Positions 46,037 to 55,333 of a DNA stretch of 64,000 nt are shown here, piece by piece. The stretch comes from Borreliella andersonii (lineage in GTDB: Bacteria; Spirochaetota; Spirochaetia; Borreliales; Borreliaceae), in assembly GCF_032595875.1 (NCBI RefSeq), contig NZ_CP132457.1, forward strand, positions 558,001 to 622,000, written 5' to 3'. The notes below the pieces were generated by a model that was given only the letters and a program-made list of their open reading frames with translations, was not told the origin of the DNA and searched no databases. Each line of letters starts with the position of its first letter. The first letter of the stretch is position 1. Both the position numbers and the translations under genes were made by a program.

Positions 46037-46831
46037 ATGAATAATTGTTTAATAAAATTTTTTCTTTTTTTATTAATTTTTTCAAACAGTTATGTTGCTT
46101 TTTCTAAAAATGTCAATGTTTTAATAATAACTGCTGAAGACTCTGAGTTTGATCAGATAAGTAAGCTTATGTCGAATAAGGAAGAAATAGTTCTTAAGGA
46201 GTATGGTCTTAATAAAAAGATTTTAAAGGGAAAGTTATCCAATCGCAATGTTATGGTTATTATTTGTGGGATTGGCAAGGTTAATGCTGGTGTATGGACT
46301 AGCTATGTTTTATCAAAATACAATATAAGCCATGTAATTAATTCTGGAGTTGCTGGCGGTGCTGTTAGCGCTAAATATAAAGATATTAAAGTGGGAGATG
46401 TGGTGGTGTCTTCAGAGGTTGCATATCATGATGTTGATTTGACTAAGTTTGGATACAAAGTGGGACAGCTTTCAGGATTGCCTCAAAAATTTAGTGCCAA
46501 TAAGAATTTAATTAAGAAAGCCACAGAGGCCGTTAAATCAAAAGTTAAAGGCTCTAGTGCATATTCAGGATTAATAGTTTCAGGGGATCAGTTTATTGAC
46601 CCAACTTATATTAATAAAATTTTAGGAAACTTTAAAGATGTAATAGCTGTTGAGATGGAAGGAGCAGCAATAGGGCATGTTTCTCATATGTTTAATGTAC
46701 CTTTTATAGTTATTAGGTCAATATCTGACATTGTAAATAAAGAAGGAAATGAAGTTGAATATAGTAAATTTTCTAAATTAGCTGCTTTTAATTCAGCTAA
46801 AGTTGTACAAGAAATTTTAAGGATGCTTTAA
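46037..46831 (+). CDS. bgp: Exported MTA/SAH nucleosidase (Bgp-type)
   Basis: 264 residues. The enzyme cleaves methylthioadenosine and S-adenosylhomocysteine. Nucleosidase motifs: VLIITAEDSEF, ICGIGKVNAG, NSGVAGG, VEMEGAAIGHV and IRSISD. Unusually it has a signal peptide (LIKFFLFLLIFSNSYVAFS) ahead of the catalytic domain. From memory, the B. burgdorferi protein at this locus is Bgp, also described as a surface glycosaminoglycan-binding protein. AAGGAG site before the ATG. Confidence 0.9.
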   Translation: MNNCLIKFFLFLLIFSNSYVAFSKNVNVLIITAEDSEFDQISKLMSNKEEIVLKEYGLNKKILKGKLSNRNVMVIICGIGKVNAGVWTSYVLSKYNISHVINSGVAGGAVSAKYKDIKVGDVVVSSEVAYHDVDLTKFGYKVGQLSGLPQKFSANKNLIKKATEAVKSKVKGSSAYSGLIVSGDQFIDPTYINKILGNFKDVIAVEMEGAAIGHVSHMFNVPFIVIRSISDIVNKEGNEVEYSKFSKLAAFNSAKVVQEILRML

Positions 46832-46844
46832 GAAATATTTAATT

Positions 46845-46865
46845 TGCATGATTGAAAATCATGCA
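46845..46865 (+). terminator. Possible terminator after the nucleosidase gene
   Basis: A nine-base stem (TGCATGATT / AATCATGCA) with a GAA loop follows the stop codon. The T-run (GATTTTTTATTT) starts about nine bases after the stem, so it is not a textbook terminator. Confidence 0.4.
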
Positions 46866-46916
46866 TGAGAAAAGATTTTTTATTTAAAAGTATCTTTTTT
46901 ATGCATTTATCAATCT

Positions 46917-47975
46917 GTGTTGTATTCTTTTTATAAGGTGTTTTGTTTAAAAGATTATGTTTTTAATAAAGCAAAGATATTCGTAAAAGAGAATAAGCTT
47001 AAGGCCAATGTAGTTTTTCCCGAAAGTAGTGATTCTAGGGTTTTGAAGGCAGCTATTGTTGTTTTGCAAAAAAATCTTGCAGATTCGGTTATTTTGATAG
47101 GCAAAAGAGATCCTGTTGTTAATTCTTTAAAAGAATTTTCTAATAGTAGTGATATTTTAGAAAGAATAGAAGTTGTTGATCCCAATTATTTTCCAGGCAT
47201 TGAAATGTATTTGGATGAATATTGGAGTTTGCAAAATCTAAAAGGAGTTACAAAGCAAAGTTTAAAAACTCAAGTTTTAGATGAAATTACTTTTGCTATG
47301 CTTATGGTAAGACTTGGTTATGCTAAATCTTGTGTTTGTGGTGCGAGTTCAACTTCTGCGAAGGTTTTGTCTAATGCTTTAAGAATAATTCCTAAGTTGG
47401 AAGGTGTTAAAACCATATCATCTTTTATGATTATGGATACTTTAAGTATTGCTCGTAATGTTGATTTTTGTTTTGGATATAACGGAATTTTATTTTTTGC
47501 AGATTGTGCTGTAGTAGTGAATCCCAATTCTTTAGAGCTTGCAGAAATTGCATTGCAAAGTGCTAAATCTTTTAAAGATATTTTAAATGCAAGACCCAAG
47601 GTTGCTCTTTTAAGTTTTTCAACAAAAGGGTCTTCTAGCGCTAAAGAAATTGAAAAGGTAAAGAGTGCTTTAAATATTGCGAAGAATAAAGAAAGTGATT
47701 TACTTATTGATGGCGAGCTTCAGCTTGATTCAGCCATAATAAAAAACGTTGCAGAGAAAAAATGTAGAGAATCTTTGGTGGCAGGTTCTGCTAATGTTTT
47801 AATATTTCCTAATTTAGATGCAGGTAATATTGGTTATAAATTAGTAGAGAGATTTGCGTTTGCTAAGGCTTATGGCCCTTTTTTACAGGGATTTTCCAAG
47901 CCCATTAGTGATCTTTCAAGGGGTTGTTCTGTTGATGAAATTGTATTTGCAAGTGCTTTAATGATAAGTAGTTAA
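46917..47975 (+). CDS. pta: Phosphate acetyltransferase
   Basis: About 352 residues (TTG start at 46917, uncertain; a later GTG is possible, since no start has a clear ribosome site). Interconverts acetyl-CoA and acetyl phosphate. Typical sequence: ANVVFPESSDSRVLKAA, LVRLGYAKSCVCGASSTS-type region, VALLSFSTKGSS, and LIFPNLDAGNIGYKLVERF. In Borrelia it works with acetate taken up for the mevalonate pathway. The 3' end overlaps the convergent ksgA by 18 bases. Confidence 0.93.
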   Translation: MLYSFYKVFCLKDYVFNKAKIFVKENKLKANVVFPESSDSRVLKAAIVVLQKNLADSVILIGKRDPVVNSLKEFSNSSDILERIEVVDPNYFPGIEMYLDEYWSLQNLKGVTKQSLKTQVLDEITFAMLMVRLGYAKSCVCGASSTSAKVLSNALRIIPKLEGVKTISSFMIMDTLSIARNVDFCFGYNGILFFADCAVVVNPNSLELAEIALQSAKSFKDILNARPKVALLSFSTKGSSSAKEIEKVKSALNIAKNKESDLLIDGELQLDSAIIKNVAEKKCRESLVAGSANVLIFPNLDAGNIGYKLVERFAFAKAYGPFLQGFSKPISDLSRGCSVDEIVFASALMISS

Positions 47976-48803
47976 AGTATTGGAAATTTGTATAAATTCT
48001 TCAACAGAAATGTTTTCAGGTCTTTTGTCTAAATATTCTTTTAAAAAATTTTCTCTCAGAACAGCTTTATTTGCAATGAAATTAATGATAGTATTTTTAA
48101 ATTTCTTTCTTCTGTTTGAAAATACAGTTCTAACCAATTTATTGAATTCTTTGAAGTCTTTTATAGTGTTTTTTTTAGGAATTAATTTTAGTGTTGTAGA
48201 CTTAACCTTAGGTGCGGGATAAAAATTATTTTCTCCTATGTCTAATATTTTAATTACCATGAAGTGTGATTGCACTAAGACTGTAAATGAAGAATAGTTT
48301 TTGCTATTTGTTTTTGCAATTATCCTATCGGCTAATTCTTTTTGTACTGTGAATACCATTTCTTTTAAAAAATTCTCTTCAATTAATTTAGATATTACTT
48401 TTGATGCAATATTGTATGGCAAATTTGAAAATATTTTATCAATGTTTTGATTTTCGTTTTTGTATTTTTTTAAAAAATCCCCTTTTATTAATTTAAAATT
48501 ATTTAATTTTCCAAATTTTTCATTTAGTATTTCTGAATATTTTAAGTCAATTTCAAATACAGTTAAAAAATTAGTTTTTTTTAATAAAATCTCAGTCATT
48601 GCGCCAAGGCCTGGACCAATTTCCCAGATTTTTTCATTTTCTTTTATATCTAAGCTTTCTATTATTTTTTGCCTTATGTTTTCGTTGATTAGATAATTTT
48701 GTCCCCACAATTTTCTTGGAGCGATTTTTCTTTCTTTTAATGCGTGTTTTATGCTATTTATACTGTTATAGTTGATATTCATAGATAAAAGAGATAGTAC
48801 CAT
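47958..48803 (-). CDS. ksgA: 16S rRNA adenine dimethyltransferase KsgA
   Basis: 281 residues from an ATG at 48803 with AAGGA five bases upstream. Methylates the two adjacent adenines near the 3' end of 16S rRNA. SAM motif WEIGPGLGAMTE, then FEID, and the catalytic NLPYNIAS. C-terminal helical domain present. The gene end overlaps pta. Confidence 0.95.
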   Translation of the reverse strand: MVLSLLSMNINYNSINSIKHALKERKIAPRKLWGQNYLINENIRQKIIESLDIKENEKIWEIGPGLGAMTEILLKKTNFLTVFEIDLKYSEILNEKFGKLNNFKLIKGDFLKKYKNENQNIDKIFSNLPYNIASKVISKLIEENFLKEMVFTVQKELADRIIAKTNSKNYSSFTVLVQSHFMVIKILDIGENNFYPAPKVKSTTLKLIPKKNTIKDFKEFNKLVRTVFSNRRKKFKNTIINFIANKAVLRENFLKEYLDKRPENISVEEFIQISNTLTTYH

Positions 48804-48839
48804 AATATCCTTCATAATGGCATCTATTTTTGAATTATT

Positions 48840-50089
48840 TTAAATTTTTTTAGTTTCGTTATTATAAATAATGTAAGTTATAAGAAGAATGCTTAATATT
48901 AAAAATATAGGTATTTGATGATGTTTGACGATAAAGAATTTGCTAAAAAATATTGCTGTAATTTTTATTGTTTGAAATATATAGGCATTTATAAGGTCAA
49001 GGAGAAAAAATAAATTTAAGTTTGAAAAGTAAGTTGTTAAGCTTAATATTGTTATTGCTAAGAAAATTGATATTAATGGAATAACTATTAAATTTGACAA
49101 TATTGAGATTGGTGTTAGATCAAAATTATTAACATAAATTACTGGTGAGGTGAATATTTGAATAAAAAATGTTGTAAGCATTGATGATGCTAGCCTGTTA
49201 AGGCCGTATCTATTTTTAGATGAACTGATGCTGATATTCCTGTTGTTGCAAGATAGGAGAGCTGAAATCCTATTGAATTTAGTGTTTCGGGGAATACAAG
49301 AGCACTTATTATAAAACTAATAGATGTGCAGCTTATTAAATTAATTTTGCCGTAAATCAGTTTGTATATTATAAGAGATTCTGTCATTAGAAATGCTCTT
49401 AGTGTTGATGGTGCAAATCCAGTTAATATTAGATAATTTAATAAAATTATGCTTAATATTAAGTATTTTAATTTTTCATTTGTGATTATTAAAAGCAAAT
49501 AGTAACTTATTAAACTTATTAGATAAAAATGTAGTCCAGATACTACTAAAATGTGGGCAATCCCTGCATTTTGAAATTATGTTTTTTCATATTTTGTTAT
49601 TTCTGATTTGATATTCAAGATTACTGCTTTTGAAAAATGGGAATAACTAGGATTTAATGCATTAAAAAAATTGTTTAGTGTGTTTGTATATTTTTCTCTA
49701 AACTTGGCAAAAAAGGGCCTTTTAATATGTTGTATTTTTTGATTTTCAATTTTAATGATATCTCCTATTTTGTAAATATTTTCAATATTTTTAAAGCTAA
49801 ATTTACATGTATTTGATTTATTGTCTATTGCTTCTATAATGGTTTTTAAATCTTTTTTTAAATTTTTAATGTTTGTTATTTGGTAAGTATTTTTTTTAAA
49901 TGATTTAAAATTTAGTCTTGCTTGAAAACTTAATAGCAATATTGTACAAAAAATAAAACTAAGTGCTAGGCGTTTATTATTTTTTATAATAAAAAATAAT
50001 GCCATAATTGTGTTAAAATAAATTAAATTAAGTTTTAAATAATATTGAATTAATAAATTAAGTGAAATAAGGACAAAGATTAAAATCAT
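48840..50089 (-). pseudogene. comEC: Broken comEC/rec2-type competence membrane protein
   Basis: Three collinear pieces on the minus strand form one ComEC-like protein. Piece 1 (50089-49580) carries the N-terminal membrane and OB-like region. An in-frame TAA (49579-49577) is followed in the same frame by FQNAGIAHILVVSGLHFYL, the ComEC signature. Piece 2 continues to a TAG at 49192-49190. Piece 3 is in another frame; a one-base loss in a T5 tract (49213-49217) would restore NRYGLNRLASSML. With that base the whole gene would be 416 codons, so the count closes. No metallo-beta-lactamase domain is present. The product must be non-functional in this strain unless both lesions are bypassed or are sequence errors. 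Confidence 0.85.
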
Positions 50090-50170
50090 TTATAATATTC
50101 CTATTTTTATTTAGAAATAATTATATTTTGAATTTTAATTTGTTTTGATTAATCAATCAATAATCATTCG

Positions 50171-50199
50171 TTGACAATTAATAATTATTTAATTACAAT
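50171..50199 (+). promoter_or_regulatory. Sigma-70 promoter of the CPBP protease gene
   Basis: TTGACA (50171-50176), a 17-base spacer and TACAAT (50194-50199). The start codon begins only six bases after the -10 box and there is no ribosome site, so the transcript is expected to be leaderless. Confidence 0.65.
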
Positions 50200-50204
50200 A
50201 CTTT

Positions 50205-50918
50205 ATGCAATTGTTAAAAAATAAATATTCATTTAAGCGGGCTTTGCTCGATATTTTTTTGGTCTACACCATTGTTTATTTGGCATCTCCTTTTGTAAAT
50301 GTTAATTCAGAATTTTGGAATGTTGATGAAAATCATTTTTATTTTTGGATTTCAAGATCTTTTTTAATTATCTTTATAATTTATTTTTTTAAGCTTACCA
50401 GTTCTTGCGATGATTTTAGAGAAGAGTTTTTTATTCCTAAATTTAAATTTATTTTTATTTGGGATTCTGTTTTGATTTTTATTAAAACAATACTGATTGC
50501 AATGATAGTCATTTTTTTAATAGCTTTTTTGCTTGAATATCTGTTGCCGGAATCAGTACTTGCCCATTATTTTCAAAACAATGCTGGATTTAATTGGAAG
50601 ATTAGCAGTAAAAAAGCATTTTTTTTAATGACTTTTACCTCTTTTTTTACAGGGGCTTTTGAAGAGCTTTTTTACAGGGCTTTTGTTATTACTAAGTTTA
50701 CACAAATGGGATTTCCCGTTGTAGTTGCTGCTATTCTTAGTAGTATGTTTTTTGCTTATGGGCATTTATATTATGGAATTTTAGGATTTTTGGTTACATT
50801 TATATTAGGTATATTTTTTGCTTTTATTTATTTAAGGTATAAAAATGTATATTATGTGATTTTTATACATAGTTTTTATAATATTATTGTTAGCAGTTTG
50901 TTGCTTTTTTTAAATTAA
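50205..50918 (+). CDS. CPBP-family intramembrane metalloprotease
   Basis: 237 residues, about seven membrane helices. The CAAX/bacteriocin-processing (Abi) motifs are visible: FEELFYRAFVITKF (EExxxR), YGHLYYG (His) and FIHSFYN (His-x-x-x-N). A membrane-embedded glutamic-type protease; substrate unknown. Transcribed from an apparently leaderless promoter and followed at once by an acyl-CoA synthetase gene. Confidence 0.85.
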   Translation: MQLLKNKYSFKRALLDIFLVYTIVYLASPFVNVNSEFWNVDENHFYFWISRSFLIIFIIYFFKLTSSCDDFREEFFIPKFKFIFIWDSVLIFIKTILIAMIVIFLIAFLLEYLLPESVLAHYFQNNAGFNWKISSKKAFFLMTFTSFFTGAFEELFYRAFVITKFTQMGFPVVVAAILSSMFFAYGHLYYGILGFLVTFILGIFFAFIYLRYKNVYYVIFIHSFYNIIVSSLLLFLN

Positions 50919-50942
50919 TTTTAATTGTTCTGAGGGGGATTT

Positions 50943-52880
50943 ATGAGTGATACTGTGCCTAAGCGTTTTAAAGATGTGGTTGCTCTTTATAGTGAGCTTG
51001 ATATTTTTATATATAAGGAAGGGGAATCGAAAAGTTTTAAGAAGCAAATATACTCTGATTTTTGGAATGAAACAAAAAGAGTGGGTTGTGGGCTTTTGCA
51101 TTGTGGCATTAAAAGGGGAGAGAAGGTTGTAATTATTTCTGATTCTAGAAGAGAATGGATAATAATCGACGTTGCTACTTTGGGATTAGGCTGCGTTGAT
51201 GTTCCTAGGGGAAATGATTCTTCTGAGGATGAATTAGCTTATATTATTAACCATTCTGAATCTACTTTTATTTTTGTTGAAAACAATAAGCAGCTTCACA
51301 AGGTTTTATCCAAAAAGCATGATCTTAGATTGGTGAGATGTATTGTTGTTATTGATGATGATAAATCTTATGAAGAAAAAATAGGAAATATTACTGTATT
51401 TTCTTATAAAAAATTACTAGAACTCGGAGCTCAGTATTTAAGGGCTAATCCAAAATCATTTGATGTAGAGATTGAAAAAGGTTCTTCAAAAGATATTGCA
51501 ACTATAATATATACCTCTGGTACAACGGGCATGCCAAAGGGAGTAATGCTGAGGCATGAATCTTTTATTTTTCAATTAGATAGACTTTATGATTATCTTC
51601 CAACGCTTAAACCTGGCAAGATAATGATTTCTATTCTTCCCCTTTGGCATTCTTTTGAGCGGGCCTGTGAATATATAGTTGCTTTAAAGGGTATATCAAT
51701 TGCATATTCAAAGCCCATAGGGCCTGTTTTGTTAAAAGACTTTTTACTTTTAAATCCTCAAATGATTATTTCTGTACCTAGAATTTGGGAAGGTATAAGA
51801 ATAGGTATTATTAAAAAGGTATCAGAATCTCTTATTAAGAAGCTTGTGTTTGGAGGGTTTTTAAAAATTGGAATTATTTATGCAAAGCTTAAGGAGAGAT
51901 TTTTAGGGCTTTCTCCTATTTATAAAAAACCCAATTTGTTTATTTCGCTTTTTTCAAAATTATTTTTATTTGTTGGGATTGTTTTAATTTTCCCTATTAA
52001 ATTATTGGGTGATATTTTAGTATTTAAGAAAATAAAAAATGCTCTTGGACAAAATTTTGAATTTGGAGTTTCTGGTGGTGGGGCATTGGTTGATTATGTT
52101 GATTATTTTTTTAAGGCTGTAGGAATTAAAGTTCTTGAAGGTTATGGTCTTACTGAAACGGGGCCTATTTTGAGTGTTAGGCGCCTTAAAGGCCCTGTAG
52201 CAAGAACTGTAGGACCTATTTTGCCAGATGTTGAATATAAAGTAATTGGAATTGATGGGGAAGTTTTGTCTTATGGAGAAAAAGGTGAGCTTTGGGTCAG
52301 ATCACCGCAAATAATGAGCGGCTACTTTAAGGATAAGGCCAAGACGAATGAAGTTTTAACAGAAGATGGTTGGTTAAACACTGGGGACTTGGTTAGATTA
52401 ACAATTAATAATGAGATTTCAATTGTTGGTAGAAGCAAGGATACAATTGTTCTCAGAGGTGGAGAAAATATTGAGCCTGAGCCTCTTGAGAGAGTTTTGG
52501 GCAAATCTTTGTTTATTGAAAATGTTATGATTGTTGGCCAGGATCAAAAATTTTTGGGGGCTGTTATTGTGCCTAATTTTGATAATCTTGAAAATTGGGC
52601 AAATTCTAGTGGGGTGTCTTTTTCTTCTAGAAGTGATTTGTTGACTAATGAGGACGTCAATAAACTTTATTCTAAGCATATTTCAGACACTATTAATACC
52701 AAATTAGGTTTTAAAAATTTTGAAAAAATAGTAGGCTTTGTTTTGCTTCAGGATTCTTTTTCAATTGGGGAAGAGCTTACCAATACTCTTAAGTTAAAAA
52801 GGTATTATATATCCAAAAAGTATGAAGATAAAATAAAATTAATTTTTAGCAAAAGTGACTTAGATTTAAACGGATATTAG
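50943..52880 (+). CDS. Long-chain fatty acid-CoA ligase (AMP-binding)
   Basis: 645 residues. Activates fatty acids as acyl-AMP and then acyl-CoA. AMP-binding motifs: IIYTSGTTGMPKGVML, YGLTETGPI, and GWLNTGDLVRL plus GRSKDTIVLRGGENIEPEPLE split over 500-540. The middle contains a hydrophobic stretch near 340-360 that could touch the membrane. Borrelia scavenges host fatty acids, so uptake into lipids is the likely role. Strong GAGGGGG site. Confidence 0.93.
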   Translation: MSDTVPKRFKDVVALYSELDIFIYKEGESKSFKKQIYSDFWNETKRVGCGLLHCGIKRGEKVVIISDSRREWIIIDVATLGLGCVDVPRGNDSSEDELAYIINHSESTFIFVENNKQLHKVLSKKHDLRLVRCIVVIDDDKSYEEKIGNITVFSYKKLLELGAQYLRANPKSFDVEIEKGSSKDIATIIYTSGTTGMPKGVMLRHESFIFQLDRLYDYLPTLKPGKIMISILPLWHSFERACEYIVALKGISIAYSKPIGPVLLKDFLLLNPQMIISVPRIWEGIRIGIIKKVSESLIKKLVFGGFLKIGIIYAKLKERFLGLSPIYKKPNLFISLFSKLFLFVGIVLIFPIKLLGDILVFKKIKNALGQNFEFGVSGGGALVDYVDYFFKAVGIKVLEGYGLTETGPILSVRRLKGPVARTVGPILPDVEYKVIGIDGEVLSYGEKGELWVRSPQIMSGYFKDKAKTNEVLTEDGWLNTGDLVRLTINNEISIVGRSKDTIVLRGGENIEPEPLERVLGKSLFIENVMIVGQDQKFLGAVIVPNFDNLENWANSSGVSFSSRSDLLTNEDVNKLYSKHISDTINTKLGFKNFEKIVGFVLLQDSFSIGEELTNTLKLKRYYISKKYEDKIKLIFSKSDLDLNGY

Positions 52881-52910
52881 ACAAGAAAATTTTGTAAAAT
52901 TTTCTTGTCT
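52879..52910. terminator. Bidirectional terminator acyl-CoA ligase / argS
   Basis: A perfect 15-base inverted repeat (arms 52879-52893 and 52896-52910) separated by GT. It includes the last bases of the ligase TAG and of the argS stop, so both genes end inside the same hairpin. T-rich sequence follows on both sides. Confidence 0.75.
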
Positions 52911-54666
52911 ACATTTTTAACATATAAGGGATGTTGAGCAGGTGCATGCAATTTTTTATTGTTTGTAATATGGCTTTTAAAAATTCGATTCTTGCGGCTG
53001 TTAAGTTAGTATTGTTTATATCTATTACTTTAACTTCTTTATAGTATGTGCTAAAATGTTTTGCAAGCGAGTATGAATAGCTGGTAAGTATTGAAGGGTT
53101 TAAATCTTTTGCTGCCTTTATTATATTTTCTTCTAATTCCGATATAATTTTAATAATTTCCCATTCTTTTTCATGTTTTAAAAGTTCAAAATCAATTTTT
53201 TCCATTACAGGAATAGAAAGTGCGTTATACTTTTCAAGAATGCTATTAATTCTTGCTCCAACATATTGAATATATGGTCCAGAATTTCCTGTAAAAGATA
53301 GACTTTCTTTTTTATTAAATACAATATCTTTATGTATAGCTGATTTTAGCAGATAATAGTGAATTGCTCCTAGTGCAATATTTAAAGCATTTTTTTTAGC
53401 ACTTTCTTTATTCTCAATTTTTTGTGTAATTTCGGGTATTATTGATTCTATTAGATCTGAGATTAAATTGTCCGCATCAATTACATTGCCCTCTCTTGAT
53501 TTCATTTTTCCATCAATAAGATTAACCATTCCGTGTGACAAATGAATAAGTTTTTTATTTTTTGAAAGTCCTAATTTTTCTGCTACAAAAAATAAACTTT
53601 TGAAGTGCTGAATTTGTTCGCTTCCAACTACATAAATCATTTCTTCAAAATTAAATTCTTTTGTTCTAACTGCTATATTTCCCAAATCTTGGGTAAGATA
53701 GATAGATGTTCCGTTTGATCTTATGAGTACTTTTTGTTTTACGTTAGTGTCTGTTTTTTCATCTGAGTCTAAGGGTAAATCAATGCATATTGCGCCATCT
53801 TCTCGCTTGTAACAAAATCCTTTTTCAAGCCCTTCTAATACGACATTTTTCCCAATTTCAAAAATTTCACTTTCAAGGTAAATTTTATCAAATGAGGTGT
53901 TTGTAATTTCGTATGTTTCTTTTATTCCTTCAATTGCCCATTTATTTAACTTTTCCCAAAGTTCAATTGTGCTTACATCTTTTTGTTCCCATTGTAAAAG
54001 TAGATCTTGAATTTCTTTTTCAGCATTTTCATTTTCTTGCGAGTAATTGTTATATTTAACATAAAAATCGCCGATTAAATGATCTCCTTTTTTAAAAGCT
54101 TTTTCAGGGGTAATGTCGTTTCCAAATTTTTTGTATGCAAGCATTGATTTGCAGATGTGAACTCCCCGGTCATTTATTAGGTTTATTTTTGTAATTTTTG
54201 CACCTACAGCTTTTAATATTCTTGACAGACTTTCTCCTATTACGTCATTTCTAAGATGTCCTACATGCAATGGTTTGTTTGTGTTTGGTGATGAAAATTC
54301 TAATATTATTTTTTTATTGTCTAGATATTTGCTTGTTCCATAGGTATCTTTTTGAGCATTTACCATTTGTATTGTGTTTTTTATATATTCTTTTCTAGAA
54401 ATTTTGATGTTTAAGTAAGGTCCCACGGCTTTAATTTCATATTTAGCTTTAAGATTTTTAATTATTTCTTCAGATATGGTTTCAATAGGAAGTTTCAAGG
54501 TTTTGCTGAGTTCAAACATTAATATGGAAATATCCCCCAGATCGCTTTTTGGAGGTTTTTGAATATTTATATTGATTTTATCTAGCTTTATGTTTTTTGA
54601 TAATGCTAGATTGGCAACTATAATATTAATTTCGTCTTTAATCTTTTTTTTAACACTTTTATTCAT
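52909..54666 (-). CDS. argS: Arginyl-tRNA synthetase
   Basis: 585 residues from an ATG at 54666 with GAGGA seven bases upstream; the frame to 54711 runs into the preceding gene. Class I synthetase: [15 protein letters not shown] (HIGH type), [11 protein letters not shown] in the region of KMSKS, and the C-terminal anticodon domain with [13 protein letters not shown]. Overlaps the preceding gene by eight bases; its ribosome site lies in the repeated tail of that gene. Confidence 0.95.
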   Translation of the reverse strand: MNKSVKKKIKDEINIIVANLALSKNIKLDKININIQKPPKSDLGDISILMFELSKTLKLPIETISEEIIKNLKAKYEIKAVGPYLNIKISRKEYIKNTIQMVNAQKDTYGTSKYLDNKKIILEFSSPNTNKPLHVGHLRNDVIGESLSRILKAVGAKITKINLINDRGVHICKSMLAYKKFGNDITPEKAFKKGDHLIGDFYVKYNNYSQENENAEKEIQDLLLQWEQKDVSTIELWEKLNKWAIEGIKETYEITNTSFDKIYLESEIFEIGKNVVLEGLEKGFCYKREDGAICIDLPLDSDEKTDTNVKQKVLIRSNGTSIYLTQDLGNIAVRTKEFNFEEMIYVVGSEQIQHFKSLFFVAEKLGLSKNKKLIHLSHGMVNLIDGKMKSREGNVIDADNLISDLIESIIPEITQKIENKESAKKNALNIALGAIHYYLLKSAIHKDIVFNKKESLSFTGNSGPYIQYVGARINSILEKYNALSIPVMEKIDFELLKHEKEWEIIKIISELEENIIKAAKDLNPSILTSYSYSLAKHFSTYYKEVKVIDINNTNLTAARIEFLKAILQTIKNCMHLLNIPYMLKM

Positions 54667-55312
54667 TATTTTCCTCTTTAACACTTTTAGTAATTTTTTC
54701 TTTTTCAGCACTTTTGGGAATTTTTTCCTCTTTAACGCTTGTTAGTATATTGATTAATAGTAAAATTAAAGACGCTACAATAAAAATGTTTGAGCTATGG
54801 ACCGACATTTTTGTATTTATAAACCCTTTTATTATAGGTATTTCGTTGTTAAAAAGTTTTAAATTACCCGTGTTTAATATTTCTCTAATAAGTGAGGTTG
54901 TTGAGCTTAGGGCAATGAAAATTAAAATTGGAATTTTAGAATATTTAATTATCATTGATGGATTTTTTAGGATTTTAAAAGGTTCGTTTTTATGAAATGA
55001 GATTATTATGGCTATTAAAATGGGTATTGAAAATTTAAATTCTTTGTATAAAGTTGGTGTTAAGTATAGCATGAATAAGTAAGTTAGACTAGTAAAAATT
55101 CCTATTATTAATAGATATATCCCTAATATATGGCTTTTATGCTTTTTTAGTTCTATTTGATTGATTATTAGGGCAGGAAGGATAATGCATATTGAAATCC
55201 AAACAGATGCGATACTAGCATCTAAAAAGTTTTTTGTATAAGCAAAAATAGGAAATAACATTAAATGGGTTTTAAGATATTTTTCAATATTATGAAATGT
55301 TTTTTTTTGCAT
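54659..55312 (-). CDS. Orphan Rnf/Nqr-like membrane subunit (RnfA/RnfE/NqrD family) lacking the conserved cysteines
   Basis: 217 residues, six hydrophobic segments. The pattern follows RnfE/Nqr[18 protein letters not shown] (18-34) where RnfE has [29 protein letters not shown] (82-99) where it has LYQSLGIFIPLIV; and [15 protein letters not shown] (140-154) where it has SLREIIGNGTLF. Both cysteines conserved in the family (GLCP and TNC positions) are replaced (F20 and A/I near 101). No other Rnf/Nqr gene is in the window. The tail is a charged nine-residue repeat. Family assignment is by eye. It overlaps argS, so the two are probably co-transcribed. Confidence 0.6.
   Translation of the reverse strand: MQKKTFHNIEKYLKTHLMLFPIFAYTKNFLDASIASVWISICIILPALIINQIELKKHKSHILGIYLLIIGIFTSLTYLFMLYLTPTLYKEFKFSIPILIAIIISFHKNEPFKILKNPSMIIKYSKIPILIFIALSSTTSLIREILNTGNLKLFNNEIPIIKGFINTKMSVHSSNIFIVASLILLLINILTSVKEEKIPKSAEKEKITKSVKEENNE
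54663..54740 (-). repeat. 27-base tail repeat in the Rnf-like gene
   Basis: The C-terminal tail reads [18 protein letters not shown] and a shortened SVKEENNE, i.e. nearly three copies of a 27-base unit. The ribosome site of argS lies in the last copy. Confidence 0.55.
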
Positions 55313-55333
55313 ATTATTTCCTATTATTCTAGT

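Noticed and set aside
48840-50089. comEC stop read as programmed recoding or as three separate small genes
   Set aside because: There is no recoding signal, and a second, independent frameshift exists; the pieces only make sense as one ComEC-like protein.
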